Assembly: GCA_043748015.1 (NCBI GenBank)
Contig: JAYTOA010000076.1
Span: forward strand, 1 to 12,073
Direction of reading: 5' to 3'
Source of the DNA: JAIBBG01 sp043748015
GTDB lineage: Bacteria; Bacteroidota; Bacteroidia; Flavobacteriales_D; Sanyastnellaceae
DNA: 12,073 nucleotides
This document shows, in pieces, positions 1 to 8,376 of this stretch. The notes below the pieces were generated by a model that saw only the letters and a list, made by a program, of their open reading frames with translations, was not told where the DNA came from and ran no database searches. The translations under genes and the position numbers were made by a program. Each line of letters opens with the position of its first letter. Position 1 is the first letter of the stretch.

Positions 1-171
1 CTCGCTATGTATCCAACTGCGGCTGTCAGCGGATATTATTTCGCACATCCGGATTCGAAATATTTCGGACTTGGAAAAATTACAAAAGAGCAGGTGGAAG
101 ATTATGCCCATCGAAAAAATATCCAATTGAACATCGCCGAAAAATGGCTCAGTCCAAACCTCAGTTATTAA
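1..171 (+). CDS. metH: Methionine synthase (MetH), C-terminal end, partial
   Basis: This is the last 56 codons of a gene entering from the left edge and ending at TAA 169-171. The residues (AVSGYYFAHPDSKYFG, then KEQVEDYAHRK, then AEKWLSPNL) match the C-terminal AdoMet-binding reactivation domain of cobalamin-dependent methionine synthase. In E. coli MetH the same stretch runs close to the protein's end. MetH moves a methyl group from 5-methyl-THF to homocysteine via cobalamin, and this domain reductively remethylates the cofactor when it oxidises. The assignment rests on this tail alone, because the substrate and B12 domains lie outside the window. metF follows 140 bp downstream on the same strand, which fits the pathway. 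Confidence 0.9.
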   Translation, partial: LAMYPTAAVSGYYFAHPDSKYFGLGKITKEQVEDYAHRKNIQLNIAEKWLSPNLSY

Positions 172-237
172 TTACAAATCAATTTTGAACATCAACGCAT
201 TCAGAAATAACAATATTCCGCACATGAAATTCTTTCT

Positions 238-256
238 GATTCTATTTTGTAGAATC
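238..256 (+). terminator. Weak stem-loop between metH and metF
   Basis: GATTCTA (238-244) and TAGAATC (250-256) form a perfect 7-bp stem with a 5-nt loop, 66 bp after the metH stop. It is AT-rich and is not followed by a run of T, so it is a poor intrinsic terminator. It may be an mRNA-stability or processing hairpin, or chance. The rest of 172-311 shows no gene. Confidence 0.25.
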
Positions 257-311
257 GCTTTCAACCGCGCAACACCCAGAACTCTAAACTCTAATCTCTG
301 ATCTATCTAAA

Positions 312-1265
312 ATGAAAGTCACCGATCACATAAAAAACTCAAAATCCACTCTCTTCTCCATCGAGATTTTACCACCGTTGAAGGGACAAAACATCAACTC
401 CATTTTCCAAACGATGGACGAACTCATGGAGTTTTCTCCGGCGTTTGTTGACGTCACCTATCACCGTGAGGAATTTGTTTTCCGCAACGCCGGAAACGGT
501 CTTCTGGAGAAACACGTTGTGCGCAAGAGACCCGGCACTGTAGGCATTTGCGCAGCTATCACCAACAAATACAAAGTGGATACTGTACCGCATATTATCT
601 GCGGAGGTTTCTCCAAACAAGACACGGAAGACGCATTGATCGATTTGAATTTCGTCGGTGTTGACAACGTTCTTGTTCTTCGCGGAGACCCAATTAAAAG
701 TGAAGGTCGCTTCAAACCCGAACCCGATGGTCATGCTTATGCAAGCGAATTGCTAGAGCAAACCATGAACATGAACAAAGGAAAATACCTCGATCCTGAT
801 CAGCGTGATACACAGAAGACAAATTTCTGTATTGGTGTGGCTGGTTATCCTGAAAAACATTTCGAAGCACCTAGCAGAAAAAGTGATCTGCGTTTTCTAA
901 AAGCGAAAATTGATGCCGGTGCAGAATACATCGTCACACAAATGTTTTTCGACAATCGTGCCTACTTCAAGTTTGTAGAAGAGTGCAAAGAGTATGGTAT
1001 CAATGTGCCCATCATTCCCGGTTTAAAACCAATTGGAACAAAAGCGCAATTGAATGTGATTCCGCATTTCTTTCACATTAATTTACCGGATGAATTGGTG
1101 CAGCATGTAGAGAAAGCAAAGTCAGATGAAGAAGTGAGAAGGATTGGTGTTGACTGGTGCATCAAACAATCAAAGGAATTGAAAGACGCCGGCGTTCCGG
1201 TTTTGCATTACTACACTATGGGCAAACCAACGAGCACGAAAGAAATTGCAACAGCGGTTTTCTGA
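312..1265 (+). CDS. metF: Methylenetetrahydrofolate reductase (MetF)
   Basis: Cytoplasmic FAD enzyme that reduces 5,10-methylene-THF to 5-methyl-THF, the methyl donor for MetH, whose gene end lies just upstream. The 317-residue TIM barrel is typical in length. Recognisable elements are FSIEILPP (residues 15-22; E18 corresponds to the catalytic Glu of the family), LVLRGDP (121-127), GVAGYPEKH (175-183), QMFFD (210-214), PIIPGLKPI (233-241) and the C-terminal GVPVLHYYTMG (294-304). Compared with E. coli MetF there is extra sequence around residues 129-170, after RGDP; this is my recollection of Bacteroidota versions, not an alignment. The ATG at 312 gives the usual N-terminus and is preceded by an AT-rich stretch without a clear Shine-Dalgarno. 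The radical SAM gene begins 49 bp after the stop, so co-transcription is plausible. Confidence 0.96.
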   Translation: MKVTDHIKNSKSTLFSIEILPPLKGQNINSIFQTMDELMEFSPAFVDVTYHREEFVFRNAGNGLLEKHVVRKRPGTVGICAAITNKYKVDTVPHIICGGFSKQDTEDALIDLNFVGVDNVLVLRGDPIKSEGRFKPEPDGHAYASELLEQTMNMNKGKYLDPDQRDTQKTNFCIGVAGYPEKHFEAPSRKSDLRFLKAKIDAGAEYIVTQMFFDNRAYFKFVEECKEYGINVPIIPGLKPIGTKAQLNVIPHFFHINLPDELVQHVEKAKSDEEVRRIGVDWCIKQSKELKDAGVPVLHYYTMGKPTSTKEIATAVF

Positions 1266-1314
1266 GCACTGCAACTTGAGTCATAACTTGCGTTCGAAAA
1301 TTTGATTATCGCCC

Positions 1315-3498
1315 GTGCCCGAAATTCTGCTGTTCATACCACCGCTTACACAACTCAATACTCCGTATCCGGCGACTGCGTATCTGACCGGCTTTTTGAA
1401 ACAGCAAGGTGTTGAAGTAAGACAAGGAGATCTGGGATTGGATCTCGTTCTTGAGGTATTCAATCGCAATGGATTTGAAAATCTCTTCAACACTATTGAG
1501 GGTGGAAATTTCAAACTTTCCGCCTCACACGACACGTTGCTTAGAAATCGAATGCAATATGAAAATGCTGTCGACTCTGTCATCGCATTTCTTCAAAATA
1601 AAAATTACACCTTCGCTTATCGAATTGCAAACAGCAAATATTTACCGGAAGGCAATCGCTTTAAAACGATCAAAGATCTTGATTGGTTTTTCGGAAACAT
1701 TGGAGTACAAGACAAAGCGCGCTATAAGTGTACGATGTTTCTGGAAGACGTTTCTGATCTTATACAAGCCACGGTTGGTCCGCATTTCGCGTTTTCCAAA
1801 TACGCCGAACGCATTGCTCGAACTGCCTCTTCCTTCGATCCGATTCACGAAGAATTAGAAAAGCCAAGTAACTATTTCGACACTCTCCTCATTGCGCAAG
1901 CAAAAAAATACCTTGATGAAAAAGTTCCCGATGTCATAGGATTTTCTGTTCCATTTGGTGGAAATTTATATGGCGCTCTAAAAGTCGGACAATGGATCAA
2001 GCAAAATTTTCCGAAAACAAAAATTATCATGGGTGGTGGATATCCGAATACGGAACTGCGTGATCTAACTGATCCGCGCGTATTCGAATATCTCGACTTC
2101 ATCACGCTCGATGATGGTGAAGGTCCGGTGAAAGCGATTCTCAATCATCTAGAAGATTCAGTAGCGCATCCAAATCTCAAACGCACTTTCGTTTGCAAGA
2201 GTGGAAAAGTTGAATATGTGAATGACCTTGTGGGTGGCGACTTCGGTCATGCCAAACTTCCGGCGCCGAGTTATGAAGGTTTGCGTTTCCATGAGTACTT
2301 ATCGGTAATTGATATGCCGAATCCCATGCATCGATTATGGAACGACGGGAGATGGAACAAGCTTACCATTGCGCACGGTTGCTATTGGAAAAAATGTAGT
2401 TTCTGTGATATTTCACTAGATTACATCGGACGATTCGAACAATCACCGGCAAAAGATCTGGTGGACAAAATGGAGGCTTTGATTGCCGAAACCGGAGAAA
2501 CGGGTTTTCACTTTGTGGATGAAGCTGCTCCTCCATTGGCAATGCGTGATCTCGCTCTTGAAATCATTCGCCGCGGATTGCAAGTGACCTGGTGGACAAA
2601 TATTCGATTTGAAAAAACATTCACTGAAGATCTCTGTAAACTATTCGCTGCATCAGGTTGTATCGCTGTTACCGGCGGACTGGAAGTTGCGAGTCCGAGA
2701 TTACTCGAACTCATCGAAAAAGGAATCACGATCGATCAGGTCGCGCGCGTCTGCAAAGGATTTCGCGATAGCGGCATTTTAGTGCACGCGTATCTCATGT
2801 ATGGTTTTCCAACGGAAACGGAACAAGAAACTATCGACTCACTCGAAGTGGTGCGTCAATTATTCAAACACGGATTATTGCAATCGGCACATTGGCATCA
2901 GTTTGCAATGACAGCTCACAGCCCTGTAGGATTGAATCCTGAAAAATATCACGTCATCCGCACAGGTCCCGAATTCAAGGGTTTTGCTAACAACGATCTT
3001 TATCACGAAGATCCAACAGGTGCAGACCATGAAAAGTTTTCCGATGGATTGAAGAAAGCACTCTACAACTACATGCACATCATCGGACATGATTTTCCGC
3101 TGCAAAAGTTCTTTTCATTTCCTATACCGAAAACGAAAGTGCATCCTTCCATTATAGGAAATGCTATCGCCACTCCACTACCCGATCCATTGGATACGCC
3201 CGGATTCAGGCTTGCATGGTATGGCGCAAGTTTTAAAGTGCTTGCCAAAAAAGATAATATGGTTGAAATTCTCTTCTTCTTTCCAAATGGAACACAGAAA
3301 ATAGAATTACCGCAAGACATCCTTTCGTTTTTAGAAAAGCACAAGGAAAATATCGAATTGTTTTCCGAAAATCCTTTAATGCTGAAAGATGCGCTTGGCG
3401 AATTATCTCAACTTCTCAATCTTACCGAAGAAAAAATTATTCGTCTTGCTTGGTGGAAGAAGTTACGCGAAAATGTGCTCTGGGTGATACGACGGTAA
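1315..3498 (+). CDS. B12-binding-domain radical SAM protein, function unknown
   Basis: A 727-residue putative cytosolic Fe-S enzyme. The N-terminal part (about 1-280) looks like a B12-binding Rossmann region: MPEILLFIPP at the start, VPDVIGFSVPFGGN from about 204, IIMGGGYPN around 237-245, then FITLDDGE. No DxHxxG base-off cobalamin motif is evident, so B12 binding itself is uncertain. The radical SAM core starts at HGCYWKKCSFCD with Cys356, Cys361 and Cys364, a CX4CX2C spacing rather than the usual CX3CX2C. DEAAPP (from 402), GGLEVASPRLLELIEKG (from 454) and LMYGFPTETEQET (around 496) are typical strand motifs of the core. A region after about residue 600 ends in a basic Trp/Arg-rich tail. 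The start is GTG 1315: an in-frame TGA at 1303 rules out any upstream ATG, and the next in-frame ATG is far inside. The substrate is unknown; the metH-metF setting suggests, but does not show, a methyl, cobalamin or methionine connection. Confidence 0.88.
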   Translation: MPEILLFIPPLTQLNTPYPATAYLTGFLKQQGVEVRQGDLGLDLVLEVFNRNGFENLFNTIEGGNFKLSASHDTLLRNRMQYENAVDSVIAFLQNKNYTFAYRIANSKYLPEGNRFKTIKDLDWFFGNIGVQDKARYKCTMFLEDVSDLIQATVGPHFAFSKYAERIARTASSFDPIHEELEKPSNYFDTLLIAQAKKYLDEKVPDVIGFSVPFGGNLYGALKVGQWIKQNFPKTKIIMGGGYPNTELRDLTDPRVFEYLDFITLDDGEGPVKAILNHLEDSVAHPNLKRTFVCKSGKVEYVNDLVGGDFGHAKLPAPSYEGLRFHEYLSVIDMPNPMHRLWNDGRWNKLTIAHGCYWKKCSFCDISLDYIGRFEQSPAKDLVDKMEALIAETGETGFHFVDEAAPPLAMRDLALEIIRRGLQVTWWTNIRFEKTFTEDLCKLFAASGCIAVTGGLEVASPRLLELIEKGITIDQVARVCKGFRDSGILVHAYLMYGFPTETEQETIDSLEVVRQLFKHGLLQSAHWHQFAMTAHSPVGLNPEKYHVIRTGPEFKGFANNDLYHEDPTGADHEKFSDGLKKALYNYMHIIGHDFPLQKFFSFPIPKTKVHPSIIGNAIATPLPDPLDTPGFRLAWYGASFKVLAKKDNMVEILFFFPNGTQKIELPQDILSFLEKHKENIELFSENPLMLKDALGELSQLLNLTEEKIIRLAWWKKLRENVLWVIRR

Positions 3499-3500
3499 TA

Positions 3501-3560
3501 GTGATTATTCCTTGATATCACTCTTTCGATTGAACATAGCGAAATGCGTGGGTGCGCTAT
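3501..3560. terminator. Convergent gene ends with two short hairpins
   Basis: Between the radical SAM stop (3498) and the peroxidase stop (3557, opposite strand) there are two short inverted repeats: GTGAT 3501-3505 with ATCAC 3517-3521, followed by CTCTTTC, and ATAGCG 3536-3541 with CGCTAT 3555-3560, which overlaps the minus-strand stop codon. Either could end transcription from one side, but both stems are short and the T-tracts are poor. Confidence 0.3.
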
Positions 3561-4759
3561 TCGATTACAAACGGATTCGCAAACTTTGGATCGGTCAACA
3601 CTCTTTCATCGGTAAGCGTATGCAGAAAAGCAACGAGCGCTGTCTTCTCTGCTCCGGTCATAAACATGCGCTGAGGTATGGTTCCTTGATCAACAGGAAT
3701 AAAATCGAAACCAATCACGGGACCTAGATGTTCCGGTGTCAAACCTCCTTGCTCTCGTATTCTCAACTCAGCTGAAAGTTGTGGATGTGGTTGAATGCCG
3801 CTGTTGTAAAATTCTATCACTTCTTCAAGCGTCTTGATATGACCGTCGTGCATATAAGGTCCTGTCAATGCGATATTACGCAATGTTGGTGTCTTGAAAA
3901 AACCGTTCAACGTTGTCCCAAATACATCAACGCCATTCATCCCGTGATCTTTGTAATGTTCTTCCAGTCCAATATTTTTTGGTGCGGATAAACTTCCGTC
4001 AAGATTCACACCGCCATGACATTGTGAGCACGCAAATTTTCTGAAGAAAAGATGCTTGCCAAGATTTTCCTGAGCGGTGTAGTTTGGAAATGAAATGAGA
4101 TTTGCACCATTGCCCATCACTGATGTCGGATCAACAAGCTTTCTTCCCACATCATATTTTGAACTAACAGAAATGATCGACTTCACAAACTGTGCGAGAG
4201 CTCGTCCAATTTTATTTGTCGTGACTTCTTCTGTTCCGTATGCTGCCGCGAAAAGAGGCGTGTAGTAAGAAGTGCGTCGCACTTTCTCTTCCATGTAAAG
4301 TGTATCAGGAATGCCCATCTCCACATGATTGGCGATGGGTTGAAGCACCATGTGATCAAGCGTTGATTCACGAAGGTCCCAGAAAAACCCAAGCTGTGTT
4401 CCCGTGTTGACAATGCTCTGCGTATTCCTACCTGTCAAGAGATTTTCGAATCCATCACTGAAGGCAAGGTTATCGGAGAAGCCGTGCATCTGCTTGTGAC
4501 ATGTTCCACAACTCACGCGGTTGTTGCGCGATAATTGTACATCATAAAACAGAACGCGACCGAGTGTTGCGACATGATTGTTAATGACAGAATCGCCGTA
4601 GGGAACAAAAAAAGTTTCATTGGCAGGTGTGTCGTATTGCGCGACAGTATCCGGCAGCACGAGCTTCATTTTTTTTGAAGCAACGTCATCCTTCAAACAA
4701 CCAACCAATACAATTGTGATGGCCGTTGTAAAAAATAATATGTGCTGTATGCGCTTCAT
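3557..4759 (-). CDS. Di-heme cytochrome c peroxidase, MauG/CcpA family lipoprotein
   Basis: A 400-residue exported lipoprotein. The N-terminus has a hydrophobic signal ending in lipobox LVGC, with Cys21 as the lipidation site. The two c-type heme sites are CGTCH (84-88) and CSQCH (244-248). Between them are FWDLRESTLDHMVLQPI and NHVEMG (about 126-149), conserved in bacterial di-heme peroxidases, and after heme 2 comes KTPTLRNIALTGPYMHDGH (289-307) followed by LEEVIEFYNSG. Family members reduce H2O2 using electrons from small cytochromes or azurin, or oxidise protein substrates as MauG does; which applies cannot be told here. The protein would sit anchored in an envelope membrane facing the periplasm, and needs the cytochrome c maturation system. 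It starts 13 bp after the stop of the beta-barrel gene on the same strand, so the two probably share a transcript. The C-terminal half ends in the usual EKTALVAFLHTLTD helix. Confidence 0.93.
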   Translation of the reverse strand: MKRIQHILFFTTAITIVLVGCLKDDVASKKMKLVLPDTVAQYDTPANETFFVPYGDSVINNHVATLGRVLFYDVQLSRNNRVSCGTCHKQMHGFSDNLAFSDGFENLLTGRNTQSIVNTGTQLGFFWDLRESTLDHMVLQPIANHVEMGIPDTLYMEEKVRRTSYYTPLFAAAYGTEEVTTNKIGRALAQFVKSIISVSSKYDVGRKLVDPTSVMGNGANLISFPNYTAQENLGKHLFFRKFACSQCHGGVNLDGSLSAPKNIGLEEHYKDHGMNGVDVFGTTLNGFFKTPTLRNIALTGPYMHDGHIKTLEEVIEFYNSGIQPHPQLSAELRIREQGGLTPEHLGPVIGFDFIPVDQGTIPQRMFMTGAEKTALVAFLHTLTDERVLTDPKFANPFVIE

Positions 4760-4772
4760 GAAAATTGACAGA

Positions 4773-5435
4773 TCAGAATCTCACGTTCAGAAACAATGCT
4801 GTTGGTGCCATCACATTGCGCCGCGTGCCTTCGTAATTGCGTTCTATTTTGGCTTCGTTCAGATTGCTGTTGTCGTTGTCTGAAATGGTGAAACTCGTGA
4901 TGCGCCAAAGCAATTCTGTTCCAATACTCACACGTGGCGAAATGTGATACTGCATATAAATGAATGGAGAAATACCCAACTCATCGCGCTGTACTTTATG
5001 CTCGGTAATAATTTTCGTTCCGGCTTCATTCGTGAACTCAGCCGAATTTCTCTTGATCTCTTTTGTGGTGATGTAATCAACACCAAACTTGCATGTCCAG
5101 TCCGAACTCAAATGAATATCCCAATTCAAGCCAATTCTGAAATCGCGTCGAAGCGTATCCATTTCAAAAGTTGTGGCTCCGTTTGCAAGCGTCGGCAGTT
5201 CCGTATTGGTAACAGAACGTCCGCCATATCCTATGCGCAATCCTATGCGTTTGTAATGACCGTCTATTGTAAACATGTACGGATTCCATACATCATAGTC
5301 GAGGTTCTGCGCGCCAATGCCCATGTTCAGAATGCGAATCACATTTACGCCAACGTCAACATAACTCGTGTCGTCCTGGGCTTTGGAAAAAAGGGATAGC
5401 GCTAAAACGCTAAGGGTGAAAAGTAGTTTTTTCAT
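4773..5435 (-). CDS. Outer-membrane beta-barrel protein, unknown function
   Basis: A 220-residue protein with a clear signal peptide (MKKLLFTLSVLALSLFSKA, cut before Q20). The mature part consists of alternating polar/hydrophobic strands (for example HYKRIGLRIGYGG, DFRIGLNWDIHL, RVSIGTELLWRIT) and ends in ALFLNVRF, a terminal aromatic typical of BAM-assembled barrels. No enzyme or receptor motif is visible. The size and strand count suggest a small barrel of roughly 8-10 strands. It is the first gene of a likely two-gene unit with the di-heme peroxidase, so a role at the same envelope site (porin, adhesin or structural) is possible but not shown. The start ATG at 5435 is fixed by the signal peptide. 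Confidence 0.8.
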   Translation of the reverse strand: MKKLLFTLSVLALSLFSKAQDDTSYVDVGVNVIRILNMGIGAQNLDYDVWNPYMFTIDGHYKRIGLRIGYGGRSVTNTELPTLANGATTFEMDTLRRDFRIGLNWDIHLSSDWTCKFGVDYITTKEIKRNSAEFTNEAGTKIITEHKVQRDELGISPFIYMQYHISPRVSIGTELLWRITSFTISDNDNSNLNEAKIERNYEGTRRNVMAPTALFLNVRF

Positions 5436-5851
5436 TGAGAATTGTTATTGTTCTTTTTTACGCAACTGAAAGAAATGATGTTTCCTCTCCTTCACACAAA
5501 TAAAACAATGGATCAAGAACTATCTAAACCTCAGCTCACAACCAATGAACAGTCCTCTGTGAGATGCCGATATGCACAAGAATAACTCCGTTCATGAACG
5601 ACCTCAAATCAATTGATTTTTTTCTTTTGCTTTAGGTCAATAAACCGCAATGGATCAAAGGAATTACAAGCAAAGCGTCATGATTTGTATTCATCAATAC
5701 CTTCTGATAATTGACCGTGCAAATCCGTTTTTCTCTGCGAGCCTCTACTCCCCCGCGCTCTCTGCGTCCTACTGTGTATCCACGTAAAGCTATTGGCAAA
5801 ACCATCAAAGTGATCTCAATTCCTCAAATCAACTATCACAAATCACAGATG
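5436..5851. other. Intergenic region, no gene seen
   Basis: These 416 bp between der (3' side) and the beta-barrel gene (5' side), both on minus, hold no convincing ORF or tRNA. Visible are a 14-bp perfect palindrome AAATCAATTGATTT (5606-5619) followed by a T-rich run, and a pyrimidine-rich degenerate block around 5731-5790 with repeated CTCTGCG/TCTGCGT words. Similar filler occurs at 10845-10875. The der terminator and the beta-barrel promoter must lie here, but I cannot place them with confidence. Confidence 0.5.
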
Positions 5852-7159
5852 TTACTTCTGACGGAAATATAAACGCACCGGTATTCCTTCAAAATCAAAA
5901 TGCTCGCGCAATTTATTCTCAAGAAAACGCATGTAAGGATCTTTGATATACTGAGGTGTATTGCAGAAAAATGCAATTGCCGGAGATTTCGTTGGAAGCT
6001 GCATCACAAACTTGATCTTGACATCCTTTCCTTTGTAAACCGGCGGTGGCTGGTTCTCAATAATCGGAAGCATGATATCGTTCAGCTTGTTTGTTGCAAT
6101 GCGGATCTTACGGTTTTCAGCAACGTCGATGGCGCGTTCCAGTGCTTTTAGAATTCTTTGTTTGGTAACATTCGAGGTGAAGAAAATCGGAACATTGGTG
6201 AATGGCGCCAGTTTGGCTTTGATCTCCGCCGTGTATTTCTCCACGCTCTTGTGATCTTTTTCTACCAGATCCCACTTGTTCACCAGGATGACAACGCCTT
6301 TGTTTGCTTCGGTCACTTCTTTGAAAATCGCAAGGTCTTGTCTGCTTATTTCTTCTGTTCCATCAATCAACAACAAACAAACATCGCTTGAGCGAATGGC
6401 TTTGATGGTGCGGATGGAACTATAAAATTCGATATCGTTGTCAATGAGTTTTCTCTTTCGCAGACCGGCGGTGTCAATCAAAATGAGTTTCTTACCAAAT
6501 GCATTGTATTCTGTATTGATGGAATCTCTCGTCGTTCCGGAAACTTCGCTCACAATGGCGCGATCTCTTCCTGTCAGTGCATTGATCAAGGAACTCTTGC
6601 CCACGTTTGGCTTACCTACAATCGCAATCTTCGGCAAATCCGTCTCTTCGCCTTCTTCCTCATCGGGCATATTCTCCGCGATCTTCTCCATCAGATCACC
6701 GGTTCCGTAGCCATTGTTGGCGCTGATGGGATAAATATCACTGCCGATACCCAGCTCCCAGAACTCATTCATCCAGCCTTCTTTATCGGATGTGTCTACT
6801 TTATTGCAGAGCACCATGACTTCCTTTTTGGACTTGCGCAATTTCTGAGCGATCATGCGATCGCCGTCGGTTACACCTTCTTTGCCATCGACAAGAAAAA
6901 GCACGAGATCCGCTTCACTGATAGCCAGGGCTACCTGCGAATTGATTTCTTTCTCGAAACCTTCCTCATCTTCATCGGCAATACCACCGGTATCAATGAC
7001 GACAAATGATTTTCTGCCCCATTCCCCGATGCCATATTTACGATCGCGGGTCACGCCGGCCGTGGGATCCACGATGGCGTCATCTGTGCCTGTGAGGCGA
7101 TTATAAAGCGTCGACTTGCCGACATTCGGACGACCGGCAATCACGATAGTGTAACTCAT
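5852..7159 (-). CDS. der: Ribosome-assembly GTPase Der (EngA)
   Basis: Essential tandem GTPase that acts in maturation of the 50S ribosomal subunit. The 435-residue length is normal. G domain 1 has GRPNVGKST (9-17), GVTRD (35-39), DTGG (56-59) and NKVD (119-122). G domain 2 has GKPNVGKSS (182-190), GTTRD (208-212), DTAG (229-232) and NKWD (294-297). An acidic linker (DEEEGEETD, about 166-174) joins them, and a C-terminal KH-like domain runs from about 355 to the end, with the characteristic PPPVYKGKDVKIKF and HFDFEGIPVRL. All switch and nucleotide-binding motifs are intact. The ATG at 7159 gives the standard N-terminus. It is transcribed divergently from the DUF6268-like gene. Confidence 0.97.
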   Translation of the reverse strand: MSYTIVIAGRPNVGKSTLYNRLTGTDDAIVDPTAGVTRDRKYGIGEWGRKSFVVIDTGGIADEDEEGFEKEINSQVALAISEADLVLFLVDGKEGVTDGDRMIAQKLRKSKKEVMVLCNKVDTSDKEGWMNEFWELGIGSDIYPISANNGYGTGDLMEKIAENMPDEEEGEETDLPKIAIVGKPNVGKSSLINALTGRDRAIVSEVSGTTRDSINTEYNAFGKKLILIDTAGLRKRKLIDNDIEFYSSIRTIKAIRSSDVCLLLIDGTEEISRQDLAIFKEVTEANKGVVILVNKWDLVEKDHKSVEKYTAEIKAKLAPFTNVPIFFTSNVTKQRILKALERAIDVAENRKIRIATNKLNDIMLPIIENQPPPVYKGKDVKIKFVMQLPTKSPAIAFFCNTPQYIKDPYMRFLENKLREHFDFEGIPVRLYFRQK

Positions 7160-7163
7160 GGCG

Positions 7164-7171
7164 CGAAGATA
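7164..7171 (-). promoter_or_regulatory. Possible -7 box upstream of der
   Basis: On the minus strand the sequence TATCTTCG lies 4 nt before the der ATG. It matches the Bacteroidota -7 consensus TAnnTTTG at 5 of its 6 fixed positions. A -7 box this close would give an almost leaderless transcript, and no TTG lies at the expected -33 spacing, so this is only a candidate. Confidence 0.22.
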
Positions 7172-7277
7172 CTACTTTGATTGAGTTATCTGATAATCAA
7201 TCGCTTTCTCCCATCGCGATGCCATGTGCAATGGAAGCATATATGCCCCATACTTGCACGCACATCCGCTTTTTTTG

Positions 7278-8222
7278 ATGACCAATAAATTTATCCATTG
7301 CCACTTGTCGCACTCGGTGCGCTTCACTTCCCTGCTCCTATTGATATTACTTCAGCCCATTGCGCAAGGTGCACAACAATATATTGACCTCGCCCGTGTG
7401 ACACTTTCCGGCACTCCGCTCAACACATTCGATAGCAGCACCGCGCAAACACGCGTAATGGAATCGCTCACCGATATCACACTCCCCATAAAAATCATGG
7501 ATAGTCTTGCCATTGTGACGGGATTTCTCTATGAAAATTTGCAAACACGCCTCAGCGAAAACAGCGCCGGTGAAACGATGCTGCACGGCATAACACTCAA
7601 AGTGGGGATCAACAACCAATTCAATTCCAACTGGAGCGGTACCGTGATGATGCTTCCAAAATGGAGTGGCGATCTGGTGAAGGTGGCACAAAAGGATTTT
7701 CAGCTAGGTGGATCCGTTATTCTGAAATACAGGAAATCAGATTATTTCACGTGGCAGTTTGGTGGATACTACAATGGCGAATTGTTCGGTCCTTTTTTCG
7801 TGCCGTTCCTTGGCTGTTATTATAAAAGTCCGAGCGAAAAAATAGAGATGAACATTCTCCTGCCCGCAGCAGCGGATATGAATTACAGTTTCACTTCCAA
7901 ATTCAGAGCCGGTTTAAGTTTCATTTCATTTGCGAAATCTTTTCATGTGCATCAACAGTTCGGCACCGCCTCTTCCACCTATTATGCAAAATCCACGAAT
8001 GAAATTTTCGGCTATCTGCAATTGGAGCCGGTGCGAGGATTTGTACTACAAGTGCGCGGTGGATACTCGATCGCCCGCAGGTTCACACTATACGATATCG
8101 ATGAAAAAGTGGACTGGGCAATGATGTCCTTCAAATTCGGCGATCACCGAACAAAGCTGAGTCAATGGTTTGCCGATGGCGCCATTTTTCAATTGCGGTT
8201 GGCGTATCGATTTTATACATGA
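7278..8222 (+). CDS. Outer-membrane beta-barrel protein, DUF6268-like
   Basis: A putative exported barrel of 314 residues from this start. I chose ATG 7278 because it places a normal signal peptide (hydrophobic LLLLILLQPIAQGA, cleavage near residue 32) close to the N-terminus. An in-frame ATG at 7224 would add 18 residues ahead of it. The segment around residues 167-180, with ELFGPFFVPFLGCYYK followed by EKIEMNILLPAAADMNYSFTSKFRAGLSF, resembles DUF6268 outer-membrane proteins of Bacteroidota as I remember them; no search was run. It ends in LRLAYRFYT, close to the terminal-aromatic pattern of barrels. Function is unknown. It stands alone on the plus strand, divergent from der, with no partner gene. 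Confidence 0.75.
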   Translation: MTNKFIHCHLSHSVRFTSLLLLILLQPIAQGAQQYIDLARVTLSGTPLNTFDSSTAQTRVMESLTDITLPIKIMDSLAIVTGFLYENLQTRLSENSAGETMLHGITLKVGINNQFNSNWSGTVMMLPKWSGDLVKVAQKDFQLGGSVILKYRKSDYFTWQFGGYYNGELFGPFFVPFLGCYYKSPSEKIEMNILLPAAADMNYSFTSKFRAGLSFISFAKSFHVHQQFGTASSTYYAKSTNEIFGYLQLEPVRGFVLQVRGGYSIARRFTLYDIDEKVDWAMMSFKFGDHRTKLSQWFADGAIFQLRLAYRFYT

Positions 8223-8376
8223 ATGATCGGCTTGATCAATTACTTTAACTCCAGTGTACATTTTGCGTTCGCTGTAAGTTCTGCTCCACATGATCTAACT
8301 CACAGCCGCAACCGGCGTCTGTGTTGAGGATGTCGTCTATGTTTCAAAATGTTTGTTCGAACATGGGGGAATGGTT
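8223..8376. other. Intergenic region after the DUF6268-like gene
   Basis: No gene is seen. A bulged hairpin is present: CACAG-CCG (8301-8308), loop CAAC, CGG (8313-8315), a 3-nt bulge and CTGTG (8319-8323). It lacks a T-tract, so it is a weak terminator candidate for the upstream gene. The stretch ends at the inverted-repeat element starting at 8377. Confidence 0.35.

Noticed and set aside
3512..3727. Plus-strand frame overlapping the peroxidase C-terminus
   Set aside because: It is antisense to a well-supported di-heme peroxidase gene and has no family features.
7224..7277. Earlier ATG for the DUF6268-like protein
   Set aside because: It would put 18 unrelated residues before the signal peptide; ATG 7278 gives a more usual exported N-terminus.
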